This document shows positions 19,092 through 27,831 of a DNA stretch of 64,000 nucleotides, one piece after another. Position 1 is the stretch's first letter, and each line of letters starts with the position of its first letter. The stretch is from Streptomyces sp. H27-H5 (lineage in GTDB: Bacteria > Actinomycetota > Actinomycetes > Streptomycetales > Streptomycetaceae), in contig NZ_JAPNLK010000034.1 of the NCBI RefSeq assembly GCF_026627505.1, forward strand, positions 1-64,000. Reading direction: 5' to 3'. The position numbers and the translations under genes were made by a program. Below the pieces are notes generated by a model that was not told the DNA's origin, made no database searches, and worked only from the letters and a program-made list of their open reading frames with translations.

Positions 19092-19619
19092 TCAGCCGCC
19101 GGTCCGCACCGCGTGGACGGCGGCCGGGGCGCCGTCCTGCGACTCGACTCCGGGGGATCGGGTCCCGTCGGTCCAGGCGTAGACCTTCTTGCCGCGCACC
19201 GCGACCTGGTACTGGTGCACGCCACGGCACTCGGTGCGCTCGTCCCCGCGGGTGTCGCCCGGCCACCACCGGGCGCCCAGGTGGGGGCTGCGCACCGCCT
19301 TGGGGGTGCCCGTGGTGCACTGCGGGCCGTCCAGCGGGGTCTCGCCCAGCGTGAACCGGATCAGGCGGGCCTCACCGGTGGTGCGCGCCTGTATGCGTAT
19401 GTCGGTGGCGTCCTTCGGTATCCAGCCGGGCAGCGCGAACGTCTGCCCACCCCGGGTCGGCGCGTCCGCCACGGTCGCGAAGCGCTTGCTCTTCTCCTTG
19501 AACACGCGGTCGTTGAGGGTGTCGGTGACCGGGTTGGGCGGGAGGTTCGGCAGCGCGAAGGCGGCAGTGGCGAGGGCTCCCACGGTGGCGGCGGCGATGA
19601 CGAGAGGGCGGCGTTTCAT
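19092..19619 (-). CDS. Secreted hypothetical protein
   Basis: About 175 residues with an N-terminal signal peptide or anchor (KRRPLVIAAATVGALATAAFALP). The mature part has a possible disulfide pair (GPQCTTGTP and TECRGVHQY) and a GGQTFALPGWIPKDATDIRIQAR stretch; I do not recognise a family. Starts at ATG 19619 or GTG 19625 are both possible. The frame runs open to 19883, but the extra part overlaps the promoter and leader of the divergent DUF1992 gene and looks non-coding. Function unknown; probably extracytoplasmic. Confidence 0.65.
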   Translation of the reverse strand: MKRRPLVIAAATVGALATAAFALPNLPPNPVTDTLNDRVFKEKSKRFATVADAPTRGGQTFALPGWIPKDATDIRIQARTTGEARLIRFTLGETPLDGPQCTTGTPKAVRSPHLGARWWPGDTRGDERTECRGVHQYQVAVRGKKVYAWTDGTRSPGVESQDGAPAAVHAVRTGG

Positions 19620-19750
19620 GGTCACAAGTGTTCCGGTCGGGAGGCGTCGCGCGCGTCCCTCCCCAGGACGAACCAGGAGTCTGCCGGAAGTCTGACACGG
19701 CCTCATACCTGAGAGCGGCTCGACCCACCTCACCAGGCACGACACCCGCC

Positions 19751-19813
19751 CCGACACGATCCCTGTACGACGACCTAGGCTGGATGGCAGGAGCAGTTCG
19801 TCGTACAGGGATC
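19751..19813 (+). promoter_or_regulatory. Promoter and long inverted repeat upstream of the DUF1992 gene
   Basis: A perfect 16-bp inverted repeat has arms GATCCCTGTACGACGA at 19758-19773 and its complement at 19798-19813, separated by 24 bases. A TAGGCT -10-like hexamer lies at 19776-19781 in the spacer, with CCGACA at 19751-19756 as a possible -35 (19-base gap). The arms would flank the polymerase contact region, which suits an operator. If transcription starts further upstream, the arms would form a strong leader hairpin. The DUF1992 start is 39 bases further on. Confidence 0.55.
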
Positions 19814-19851
19814 CCCGCGCGGGCGCGGGTCCTCGTGTCCGAGGAGGAACC

Positions 19852-20298
19852 GTGACCGAGCGCAAGCCGACGGGCGTCAGCATCGAGTCCTGGGTGGACC
19901 GGCAGATCCGGGAGGCCGCCGAGCGGGGCGAATTCGAGAACCTGCCGGGCTACGGCAAGCCGCTGGCCTCGCTCGACGCCCCGTACGACGAACTCTGGTG
20001 GATCAAGGGCAAGCTGCACCGCGAGGGCTTCTCCCCGCTTCCGCCCTCGCTCGCGCTGCGCAAGGAAGCCGAGGACGCCAAGGAAGCGGTCCGGGCGGCG
20101 CGGTCCGAACGGCAGGTGCGGGGGATCCTCACGGCGATCAACGAGAAGATCGGCAAGGCCCTGCGCATGCCCCCGCCCGGGCCGCCCCTCAACCTGGGCA
20201 CCTTCGACGTCGAAGCCGAGGTCGCGACGTGGCGCGCGGCCCGCGAGGCCGCCGAGCCCGGCCCGAACCCCGAGCCCCCTCGAAGCCCCGGCGCCTGA
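19852..20298 (+). CDS. DUF1992 (DnaJ-C28-like) protein
   Basis: A 148-residue cytosolic protein with the DUF1992 pattern: ESWVDRQIREAAERGEFENLPGYGKPLA, then a basic helix and the INEKIGKALRMPPPGPPLN segment. The family is widespread and also occurs in the eukaryotic DNAJC28, but has no settled biochemical role. The GTG at 19852 follows GAGGAGG. It is preceded by a strong inverted repeat and stands alone between divergent and convergent neighbours. The C-terminus is Pro/Glu rich. Confidence 0.82.
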   Translation: MTERKPTGVSIESWVDRQIREAAERGEFENLPGYGKPLASLDAPYDELWWIKGKLHREGFSPLPPSLALRKEAEDAKEAVRAARSERQVRGILTAINEKIGKALRMPPPGPPLNLGTFDVEAEVATWRAAREAAEPGPNPEPPRSPGA

Positions 20299-20350
20299 GC
20301 CCGGCGCGCCCGCCCCGGCCCCCTGAGCCGCGCGCCCCGATCCCCGCTCC

Positions 20351-21205
20351 TCACCCGCCCAGCGCGGCCCGCGCCTCGGACCGCACCTGCCGCACCAGGC
20401 GCCCCAGCTCCGGTTCCGACGCCGAGTCCAGGTCGACGAACGCCGTGAGCCGCAGCAACCGCGTCAGGCTCTCCCGGAGCACGGCACGCGAGGCCACGGC
20501 AGGAGAGGCCACGGCACGGGACGCCACGGCACGGGAGGCGGGGCCCGTGCCGCCCGCCTCGTCGTCCCGATGGGTCCGCACGATGGCCCGCACCAGCGCC
20601 GGAGACCCGGCGAGTGCGGAGCGCCGCGCCATGATCTGGTCGAGGTCGGCCTCGCCGAGCACGTCCAGCAGGTGGTACGGGTCGTCCGCCGCGTCGTCGC
20701 GGAGCACGTGCGCGCGGGTCCACAGCCGGGCGAGCGCGTGCCGCGTCAGGTCGGTGCCCTTGAAGCGGTCGGCCGCGTAACGGTTGCCCGCGTCGGCGGG
20801 CCACCGCCAGACGCACACGTCCGGAAGGAGCACGAACGCGAGGAACGCCCACACCTGCCGTTGCGCGGCCTCGCCGGGCACCATCCGGCACCCCTCCCGC
20901 AGCACCTGCGCCGCCTCGCGGTCGAAGGCGGTGCGCTGCGCCGCGGACGGGGCGGCCGGGAAGCCCTGGTCGTGCGCCACACGCAGCACGGAGCCCCGGA
21001 GTTGGTCGAGTTCGTCGCGCGTGACCCGCCGCCCGCCCGTGGCCGCGTACACGGCCCGCGAGGAGTGGTTGTCGGCCATGGACGCGTGCCCGCCCGCCGG
21101 TACCTCGTGGAGCATGCGGAACCGGCGCTCCGTCTCCCCGGGCAGCAGGCGCGGGTAGAGCAGGCTCATGACCCCGGTCCCGGCGTCGCCCGTGACGCTG
21201 CTCAT
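20351..21205 (-). CDS. DUF6339-like protein, last gene of the Mza-like cassette
   Basis: A 284-residue soluble protein. From memory it matches DUF6339: an N-terminal LLYPRLLPGETERRF motif, YAATGGRRVTRDELDQLRG, and a helical centre with WAFLAFVLLPDVCVWRWP and GTDLTRHALARLWTRA. The C-terminal third contains a five-residue repeat (ASRAV type, four copies) from a 15-bp DNA repeat at 20476-20535, then a helix rich in Leu and Arg. Its ATG overlaps the preceding stop as ATGA and has GGGAGG upstream. No catalytic motif is visible. By position it is a subunit or effector of the Z1/GHKL cassette. Confidence 0.7.
   Translation of the reverse strand: MSSVTGDAGTGVMSLLYPRLLPGETERRFRMLHEVPAGGHASMADNHSSRAVYAATGGRRVTRDELDQLRGSVLRVAHDQGFPAAPSAAQRTAFDREAAQVLREGCRMVPGEAAQRQVWAFLAFVLLPDVCVWRWPADAGNRYAADRFKGTDLTRHALARLWTRAHVLRDDAADDPYHLLDVLGEADLDQIMARRSALAGSPALVRAIVRTHRDDEAGGTGPASRAVASRAVASPAVASRAVLRESLTRLLRLTAFVDLDSASEPELGRLVRQVRSEARAALGG
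20476..20535. repeat. 15-bp repeat within the DUF6339-like gene
   Basis: Four 15-bp units of the type GGCCACGGCACGGGA follow each other with one to four changes. They encode a repeated Ala-Ser-Arg-Ala-Val on the minus strand, a probable linker between the helical core and the C-terminal helices. Confidence 0.85.
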
Positions 21206-22134
21206 GACGTGGCCTCCCTGTCCGTGAGGAACCGGACACCGCAGTGGACGTCGGCGCGGAACCGGGAGGGGTCCCTGCGCCGGTCGTCGCGGAGTCGTTT
21301 GATCGCCTGCTCCGGGGACTCGGTCGGCCGTGCCAGGTAGGTGCGGACCAGGGCGCGCACGAGCCCCGCCATCGTCAGGTCACCGTCGGGGTCGTCGGAG
21401 GGCGTCTCGTCGACGAACGCGTCGTCGTCCAGTGCCCGTCCCACCAGGTCGGTCACGATGTCGGCCTCCAACATGCTCCACAGCATTCCCGAGAGCTCGC
21501 TCCGCGAGGCCTCCATCGCCTGCTTGACCGCGGGATTGTCCTCGTTGAGGAGGACGAGCAGACTGCCCATCGCGGCCTGCTGCCAGTCCCCGCCGTCCAT
21601 GCTCACGTACCAGGCCGAGCCGGCGGGGAGCCCGGCTTCCGCGAAGGACACCGGCGCGATCGGCAGCAGACCGGCGCCGCCCTCCAGGTGCACGCGTATC
21701 TGATCGCTCCACAGGATGGATCCGCCGCGGGCCGCCACGAACGGCTCGGCGGTCGGCAGATCGCCGGCGAGGACGACGAGGGTCTCCACCGTCAGGAAGC
21801 CGCCCAACTCGGAGCTGTCGACCGAGATCAGCACCTCGCAGGTCGCCCGGTCCTGGTGGGGCGCGAGGTCCTGCGCGTGGGCGGACGTGCGGAGCAGCGA
21901 CGTGGACGGCCAGTGGCGCACGGCCAGGCGCAGCGGCGCGTCGGGTGGCAGCCCGCAGTCCGCGCGCAGCTCGGCGAGGTCGATCTCGACCAGCCGGGCC
22001 AGCGTGAGGTCCGAGGCGTAGTCCCAGGCGGGCAGCGCGGCCGGCACGGGGTCGCCGGCGGTGTCGCCCAGCCGCCACGGGGCGGCGCGGATCCGGTCGA
22101 GGGGTCTGCGGTAGGGCCAGACGCGCACGCTCAT
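21202..22134 (-). CDS. Unknown protein, fourth gene of the Mza-like cassette
   Basis: A 310-residue protein whose family I do not recognise. It begins SVRVWPYRRPLDRIRAAPWRLGD, has a beta-rich middle (CEVLISVDSSELGGFLTVETLVVLAG), and an acidic linker (DETPSDDPDGD) before a C-terminal helical segment. No nucleotide-binding or nuclease motif is visible. Both ends are coupled by 4-bp ATGA overlaps, to the GHKL ATPase upstream and the DUF6339-like gene downstream. That gives one polycistronic unit and suggests fixed stoichiometry in a complex. A structural adaptor for the ATPase is only an inference. Confidence 0.7.
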   Translation of the reverse strand: MSVRVWPYRRPLDRIRAAPWRLGDTAGDPVPAALPAWDYASDLTLARLVEIDLAELRADCGLPPDAPLRLAVRHWPSTSLLRTSAHAQDLAPHQDRATCEVLISVDSSELGGFLTVETLVVLAGDLPTAEPFVAARGGSILWSDQIRVHLEGGAGLLPIAPVSFAEAGLPAGSAWYVSMDGGDWQQAAMGSLLVLLNEDNPAVKQAMEASRSELSGMLWSMLEADIVTDLVGRALDDDAFVDETPSDDPDGDLTMAGLVRALVRTYLARPTESPEQAIKRLRDDRRRDPSRFRADVHCGVRFLTDREATS

Positions 22135-24107
22135 GCCCGACCCACCACGCTGATGTCGACGAGCACGTCGGCGACGGCGGTGACGATCAGATCGACCTCC
22201 GTGGCGTCGCCGGCGTGGTAGAACACCTCGCCGGCCACGAGGGAGCCGTCCGACGGCAGGCGCCAGCCGTGCACCTCGGGAGGTGTCACCCCCGTCGGGG
22301 ACGTCCCTTCCGCCACACCGTCACCGGTGAGCACGCGCACCGCGCCCTCCACCCGGTCGGGTCCGTGGACCCGTACCCGCTGCACCACGTACGGCCTTCC
22401 GTCGATCATCTCGAAGCGCGGTCCGGCGATCAGGCTCGGCCGGCGGACACCGGACCGCCCGCCGCCCGGGGCCGCTCCGCCGCCCGGACCCGCTCCTGCG
22501 CCCGGGGTCGCGCCGCCGACGTCCTGACCGGGCCCGTCCGATCCCGGCGCGACGAAGGGCCCCGCCGGATGCGCGCCCGCCGATTGCCCGCCGGGACCGG
22601 CCGCGTTCCCGCCGGTTCGCGCCGTGCCGGGATGCGCGCCGGACAGCAGTACCGCGCTGCCCGTTCCGCCCGGTCCCGCCAGCAGGTGGCCCAGGCGCTG
22701 GGCCACGGACCCCATGGCGTAGGTGCCGACCTTGACGGCCTTGCGCGCCTGGGCGCCGCTCAGCCGGTCGCACTGTTCCTTCAGCCGACGGCCCGCGGTC
22801 CGTACGAACGTCGCCTCGCGGCCCTGCAACTGCTGGTACTCCCACGCGTCGTGGGTCGGCGGCTCCGCCCGGGCGAACGTCTCGTCGAGGTCGCCCAGGA
22901 CTTTGAAGACCGCCGCGTATCCGGCGTCCGGATTCGACCGCTCGGGCCCCGGGTGATAGCGGACCACGAGTTCCGGTCCGCGCATCAGACAGACGTGCCG
23001 GGGAGCGCCCTCGATGCCCAGCTCACGCGCCGCCGGCGACGTCACGAGGGCGCCGAACGTGAAGGCGTGGGCGAAGTGGCCCAGTTCCCTGAGCGGCTTG
23101 CCGCACGACAACACCTGAGCCGTACCGTCCGCGACCTGGCGGTACGCGCCGGCGAAGAAGGCCAGGGCCGCGTCGGAGCCCTCGTCGGGCACCGGGACGT
23201 CCACCCCGTTCGCCGTGACCGTGACGCTCATGCGCCGGTCCCGGTCGGTGAGCAGGATGGGCCACAGGTTCCAGGCCGCGGCGTCGGCGAGGTAGGCGCC
23301 CGCCTCCGCCACGGACAACTCGGGGGTGGTGTCCGAGTCCGGCAGCGTCGGGTCCGTGAGGTCGGGGTCGACCACCACGAGCGTCGTGCCGGTCTCCTCG
23401 CCGGCGAACCCGGGTATCCCCAACTCGTGCGCCGCGGCGTCCGCCCCGGCGTCCGTCAGCGGTTCGCAGTGCTCCGCCTCCGGGAGCCCCCACCAGTGCC
23501 GGCCGGTGTACCGCGTCTCCCCGTCCCAGAACGACTCGCGGATCGCGACGCCGATGAAACGCGAACGCACCCGCCCGTCGTCGTCCCGGAACCGGGTGTG
23601 GGCGAAGACGCAGCCGACCTTCGACATCCGGAACAGGGCGCTCTTGCCGTAGCCGAACGTGCCTCCGCCGGTCGAGCCGCTGCCTCCGTCCCGGTCACCG
23701 CTGTTCAGGACGAACCGCGCCCATTCCCGCCGGGCGGTCTTCCCGGCGTCGGAGCGCGTCGGGCCGGCCAGGCCCATCGTGCCCCGGTCGGATATCGCCA
23801 GGTAGCGCAGGGACTTCGCCTGGGAGAGCGGGCGGAACATCGTGTCGGAGCGGGTGGTGCCCGACGATCCGCCGGCGAACAGGCGGCGCCAGGCAGCGCT
23901 GTGGCCGGCGCCGACCGTGGCCAGGTCGAGCCTGAAGCGCACCACGCCCTGATCGGGCAGGCGGGCGTCCCAGGAGTTCTGGGCCGCCTCGCGCACGAGC
24001 AGCGTCAGCGGGGACAGGCTGGGGCTGCCCAGTTGGCTCAGCAGACCGCGCGCCGTGATGCCGCCGTCGGCCCGGAAGGGCTGCGCGTACCAGCCTGTCT
24101 CGCTCAC
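22131..24107 (-). CDS. GHKL ATPase, MutL-like (MzaA-like)
   Basis: A 658-residue protein with a GHKL/Bergerat ATPase module at its N-terminus. The N-box is LLVREAAQNSWDAR (Glu40, Asn44, Asp47); the G1 box ISDRGTMGLAG has Asp107; a lid-like GGGTFGYGKS lies at 147-156. A large middle region (about 170-480) follows, then a Gly/Ala/Pro linker (about 500-560), and a C-terminal beta domain (DRVEGAVRVLTGDG onward). Mza systems carry a MutL-like ATPase; this fits, though MORC-like is an alternative. The GTG at 24107 overlaps the upstream stop as GTGA; the much longer open frame above it is antisense filler. Confidence 0.78.
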   Translation of the reverse strand: MSETGWYAQPFRADGGITARGLLSQLGSPSLSPLTLLVREAAQNSWDARLPDQGVVRFRLDLATVGAGHSAAWRRLFAGGSSGTTRSDTMFRPLSQAKSLRYLAISDRGTMGLAGPTRSDAGKTARREWARFVLNSGDRDGGSGSTGGGTFGYGKSALFRMSKVGCVFAHTRFRDDDGRVRSRFIGVAIRESFWDGETRYTGRHWWGLPEAEHCEPLTDAGADAAAHELGIPGFAGEETGTTLVVVDPDLTDPTLPDSDTTPELSVAEAGAYLADAAAWNLWPILLTDRDRRMSVTVTANGVDVPVPDEGSDAALAFFAGAYRQVADGTAQVLSCGKPLRELGHFAHAFTFGALVTSPAARELGIEGAPRHVCLMRGPELVVRYHPGPERSNPDAGYAAVFKVLGDLDETFARAEPPTHDAWEYQQLQGREATFVRTAGRRLKEQCDRLSGAQARKAVKVGTYAMGSVAQRLGHLLAGPGGTGSAVLLSGAHPGTARTGGNAAGPGGQSAGAHPAGPFVAPGSDGPGQDVGGATPGAGAGPGGGAAPGGGRSGVRRPSLIAGPRFEMIDGRPYVVQRVRVHGPDRVEGAVRVLTGDGVAEGTSPTGVTPPEVHGWRLPSDGSLVAGEVFYHAGDATEVDLIVTAVADVLVDISVVGRA

Positions 24108-25198
24108 AGGTCGGCCCCCAGCCGCTTCAGGACGCGCTCCGGTTCGGCGCTGTGCGTGACGGTGTTCAGGTCGATCCGGTACTCCACGCTCCGCACCCCG
24201 GTGGGCGCGGTCCCGCCCGCGAAGCTGCCCGGGACGATGCGGGGGAAGTCTCCCGACACGTCGTACCAGCGCTGTTCCGCGGTGAGGAACCGGACCCGGT
24301 CGATCGTGGACTCCGCGCCCCGCGGCAGCCCGAGCGCCGTCAGTCGCGTCTCGAAGGCCCCGAGGTCGTCGATCCGTTCGCGGCACGCCGCGAGCAGGTC
24401 CGGTACGGAGCGCGCCCCGGGCGCCGCCGACTCGGTGACGCGCGACCACGCCAGCGTGAGCGTGCCCTCCGGCGGCGTGTCCAACTGGTCGACGCCGTGG
24501 ACGTGGATGACGCGGCCTTCGGCGGCGACGCTGCCCTTGACCTCGATGGCGTGGTGGGCGCCCCGGAAGTCCTGGGGGCAGCCGAGCGGACCCAGCCAGG
24601 CCCGGACGGCCTGCGGGTTCACGTCCAGCAGGGCTTCCAGGACGCGGAGTTCGGCGAAGAGCCCGGCCAGGCGCGGCACGGTCCAACTCGTGGACGCCCC
24701 CGCCAGCAGCAGCCTCCAGGCGTGCAGCGTACGGACGATGAGCGAGGGGGCCTGATCCGGTTGGGCGAGGATCAGCCCGGCGAGGTCCGCGACCAGCCCC
24801 GTGAACGTCCCGGCGAGATCACGCCTGAGGCAGGCGATGTCCGCGTAACGCACCGGGAGGCCGTCGTCGTGCGACAGCGTCCGGGTGGTGAGGCGGACGC
24901 CGGCGCTGCGCACGTCGTCCTCGACCCCGGCCGACGGCCCGATCGGCACCAGCAGGTGACGCAGCCCGTTGCCGTCGAGGCCGAGGCGGAGCGCGCCCTG
25001 AGGGGTGTCGATCTCCAGCTTCGCCGTGATCACCGAGCCGCCGTGCCCGGGGCCGTGGGACGCCGTGCCGCCCGCCGCCGCGTGGCCCGACCCCGGGCCG
25101 CCGGCCGTCCCGGCCGCCCGCCGGTCGAGCGCGTTCCACTGCGATTCGAAGAGTTCACGCAGCCGGACGGTTGCGGCGGACCAGGGGCGCGCGGTCAC
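24104..25198 (-). CDS. PD-(D/E)XK motif protein (DUF4420-like)
   Basis: A 364-residue protein with a nuclease-like PD-(D/E)XK core: a helix with Glu (GLFAELRVLEALL), then Asp210 in CPQDFRG, and Glu219-Val-Lys221 in AIEVKGS. The beta/helix order fits the DUF4420 family. The N-terminal region has a Gly/Ala/His linker (about 25-50) and the C-terminal part follows the family pattern with RYYDVSGDFPRI-like spacing (EQRWYDVSGDFPRIV). All catalytic positions are intact, so DNA cleavage is plausible. The GTG at 25198 overlaps the Z1 stop as GTGA, and its own stop overlaps the next start the same way. Confidence 0.78.
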   Translation of the reverse strand: MTARPWSAATVRLRELFESQWNALDRRAAGTAGGPGSGHAAAGGTASHGPGHGGSVITAKLEIDTPQGALRLGLDGNGLRHLLVPIGPSAGVEDDVRSAGVRLTTRTLSHDDGLPVRYADIACLRRDLAGTFTGLVADLAGLILAQPDQAPSLIVRTLHAWRLLLAGASTSWTVPRLAGLFAELRVLEALLDVNPQAVRAWLGPLGCPQDFRGAHHAIEVKGSVAAEGRVIHVHGVDQLDTPPEGTLTLAWSRVTESAAPGARSVPDLLAACRERIDDLGAFETRLTALGLPRGAESTIDRVRFLTAEQRWYDVSGDFPRIVPGSFAGGTAPTGVRSVEYRIDLNTVTHSAEPERVLKRLGADL

Positions 25199-27831
25199 GC
25201 GGCGCCCTCCGGGCCGCCGTCGAGGTCCTGTTCGAGCACCGAGATGTCCTCGTCCTCGTCCTCGCCGGCGGTGGGGAACACGCGCGAGAGGTCGGCCTGG
25301 AGGTAGTCGTACTCGACGCCGAGGTCCACGCCGCCGGTCGGCTTCGGGAAGACCAGGGCGGCGCCCCAGACGATGTCGCCCGGCGCGTCCAGCGGGGCCC
25401 GACCGGCCACCGCCCGCTCCTGTCCCGCCGCGCCGCGCACCGGGACCGGGGCCTTGGCGTCGATCGGGTACAGCAGGATCAGCCCGCGCTCGGGCTGCTG
25501 GGAGGTCCGCAGCCGCTGGAGCAGGCTGCGGTTGACCTCCTCGCCCTCGGGGATGTCGAGGTCCAGCGCCTCGTCTCGGGAACCGGTGAGGGTCTTGATG
25601 TCGGCGACCGGGTCGCTCACGCCGAGGTCCAGCCGGGTACGGACCACGGGATCCACCGCGCCGCCGTGGGGCAACCCGATCAATCCGCCGCCGGCGGGCC
25701 GCTTCCCGACGACTCCCACGTTCCAGCTGACCAGACCGCCGGCCTTGCTCCGCTTGCCGATGTACCCGCCGAGCAGGTCGCGGGCGGCGTCGAGGGCCTT
25801 GGGATGGAAGCGGTACTCGTCGACGAACGCGAGGACGTGTTCCACGGGGATCCCTCGCCACAGGGCCCGCCCGGCCCGGGTCTTCGCGTCGAGGGTGCCC
25901 TCACGGTGCGCGGCGGCCAACAACCGCGACACCGCGGCCGCGTTGTCCTCGTGCCACCGCTCGTCCTCGGCGGTCTTCTCGCAGGGGAAGTAGCGGGTCT
26001 CGACGAGTTGACCGCCGTAGGAGGCGGCGCCGCGCACGGCACCCTTGGACTTGGCCGGAGAGGTCACCTTCATCTTGGGGTGGGACCTGATGCGCACGGC
26101 CATGTCCAGCGGGGTGAGGTGCTCCGTGATGTACCGGTCGATCTCCACGCGCATCTCCGCCTCGACCGTCGCCAGGTGCGTGAACCAGCGACGGGTCTCG
26201 GCGGGCATGAAGATGCGCGGCAGGTCCTCGTAGCCGGGGCGGTAGCCGAACCAACGCCCCATCTGGAGGAGGGTGTCGTAGACGTTGGACGAGCGCACGA
26301 AGAAGCTCACCACGAGCCCCTCCAGGGTGAGTCCCCGGGAGAGGGTGTTCCCGCCGACGGCGATGACGTTGACGGGCCCGGAGTCGTAGTCGAGGCGATC
26401 CGTGCTGCGGTAGTGGTCCATGACGATGCGCGTCCCGGAGACCACCGGCTCCAGCGCGGCGCGCACGGACGCGAAGTCGAGCGGGGGGCCGCCGTCCTGC
26501 GGCGTCACGCGACGCGACTCCTCGTCCCAGAGGTCGCGGAACTCCCCGACGACGGCGGGGTCGTCCTCCCGGACGCCGTGCGCCGCCTCGTCGCGGAGCG
26601 CCTGGAGCACGGGCTGGTACGAGTCGTGGACGCGGGTGTCGGAGTGCGCGTGGATCAGCATCGACGAGTGCCCGTCGCCCTGCCCGCGGACGTGCCGCGC
26701 GGCGGTGGCCAGCCAGAACCAGAGGACGGCCCGGCGGAGCGAGGAGGCCTCCTCGGGGGCGAAGTCGGGGATCGCGGACCGTTTCGCCGGTCGCAGGAGG
26801 GCGAGTTCGTCGTCGGGAATCGTCCGGATCATGTCGAGGCCGCCGGGGACCTCGGCCGGGTCCTCCAGGTCCAGGGGATTGCGGCCGAAGAGGGTCTCCG
26901 GGCCCTGGTAGTCGTCGCCGCGGGGCAGGCTGAGGATGAAGTCGCGCGGGTAGAAGTCCTCCTCGTCCACCGGGTCGACGAGGAGGTTGGCGAACGGCGT
27001 CGCCGTGTACCCGACGTAACAGACCTTGGGAATGCGGCCGATGACGTCTCGGATGAGCGGATTGATCCTGCGCGTGGCGATGGTCGCCTGGTCCGCCTCG
27101 TCGTCGATGATCAGCGTCGGGCAGTTGACGAGTTGCTCGCGCGCCTCCTCCAGCCAGTCCCGCAGCTTCTTCAGAACCGGTCCGTTCTTCTTGACCACCA
27201 GGAGCAGGCACTGGTCCTTGGACGCCAGGAAGGACTGGGCGTTCGGCGGCGGCTGGAAGTCGTGTTCCGCCTTGGTGATCTGGTGCCAGAGCGGCGGGTT
27301 GAGATCCACGAGGTCGCGGATCAGGCGGGTCTGGGTCTGCCGGCGCAGCGAGTTCGTGACGCCGGACAGGACGATGAACATGCGGTAGCCGCGGTCCGCC
27401 GCCTTGCAGCACACCGCCGTGAAGTTGCTGGTCTTGCCCGACTGCACGTGTCCGAGGACCAGGCCGCGGGAACGGAAGGTGGGGGTGGCCGGATGGTCGA
27501 GCATGGCGACGACGCGATCGGAGGCCGTGTCGATCTTCCTGACCTCGTCCCGGTCGAGATGGCGCCCCAACCGCTTCTCGAACGCGGGCCAGTTCCGGTC
27601 CCCGGCGCGCGGCCCCGCGTACCAGCGGACGGCGTTCTCCCGCCCCACGGCCAGCGGTTCGCGCAGGGTGGCGATCTCGGTGGTGGCCGCCTCGTGGCGG
27701 CGCACCATCTCCTCGATCACCTCGTCCGGTACGAAGAGGTCGTGCAACTGCTGCGTCGCCTCGTGCGGGAGCATCCCGTCGAGCATGCTCTGATAACGCG
27801 ACCAGGCCGCGTCCATTTGCGGGTTCCCCAC
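25195..27831 (-). CDS. Z1-domain helicase-like ATPase (MzaB-like)
   Basis: An 878-residue SF2-type protein. Walker A is GHVQSGKTSN (127-136) and the DEAD-like Walker B is LIIDDEADQAT (DDEAD at 243-247). Further helicase-like motifs are VGYTATPFANLLVDP and GGNTLSRGLTLEGLVVSFFVR, typical of Z1 proteins. The Z1 segment covers about residues 395-640. It is the first gene of the five-gene cassette and sets its promoter. The GTG at 27831 has GAGG upstream; ATG 27816 is an alternative. In defence systems Z1 ATPases are thought to translocate on nucleic acid, but this is not shown here. Confidence 0.85.
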   Translation of the reverse strand: MGNPQMDAAWSRYQSMLDGMLPHEATQQLHDLFVPDEVIEEMVRRHEAATTEIATLREPLAVGRENAVRWYAGPRAGDRNWPAFEKRLGRHLDRDEVRKIDTASDRVVAMLDHPATPTFRSRGLVLGHVQSGKTSNFTAVCCKAADRGYRMFIVLSGVTNSLRRQTQTRLIRDLVDLNPPLWHQITKAEHDFQPPPNAQSFLASKDQCLLLVVKKNGPVLKKLRDWLEEAREQLVNCPTLIIDDEADQATIATRRINPLIRDVIGRIPKVCYVGYTATPFANLLVDPVDEEDFYPRDFILSLPRGDDYQGPETLFGRNPLDLEDPAEVPGGLDMIRTIPDDELALLRPAKRSAIPDFAPEEASSLRRAVLWFWLATAARHVRGQGDGHSSMLIHAHSDTRVHDSYQPVLQALRDEAAHGVREDDPAVVGEFRDLWDEESRRVTPQDGGPPLDFASVRAALEPVVSGTRIVMDHYRSTDRLDYDSGPVNVIAVGGNTLSRGLTLEGLVVSFFVRSSNVYDTLLQMGRWFGYRPGYEDLPRIFMPAETRRWFTHLATVEAEMRVEIDRYITEHLTPLDMAVRIRSHPKMKVTSPAKSKGAVRGAASYGGQLVETRYFPCEKTAEDERWHEDNAAAVSRLLAAAHREGTLDAKTRAGRALWRGIPVEHVLAFVDEYRFHPKALDAARDLLGGYIGKRSKAGGLVSWNVGVVGKRPAGGGLIGLPHGGAVDPVVRTRLDLGVSDPVADIKTLTGSRDEALDLDIPEGEEVNRSLLQRLRTSQQPERGLILLYPIDAKAPVPVRGAAGQERAVAGRAPLDAPGDIVWGAALVFPKPTGGVDLGVEYDYLQADLSRVFPTAGEDEDEDISVLEQDLDGGPEGAA

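Noticed and set aside
19758..19813. Inverted repeat as ends of a small mobile element
   Set aside because: Only 24 bases separate the arms, no transposase and no target duplication are visible.
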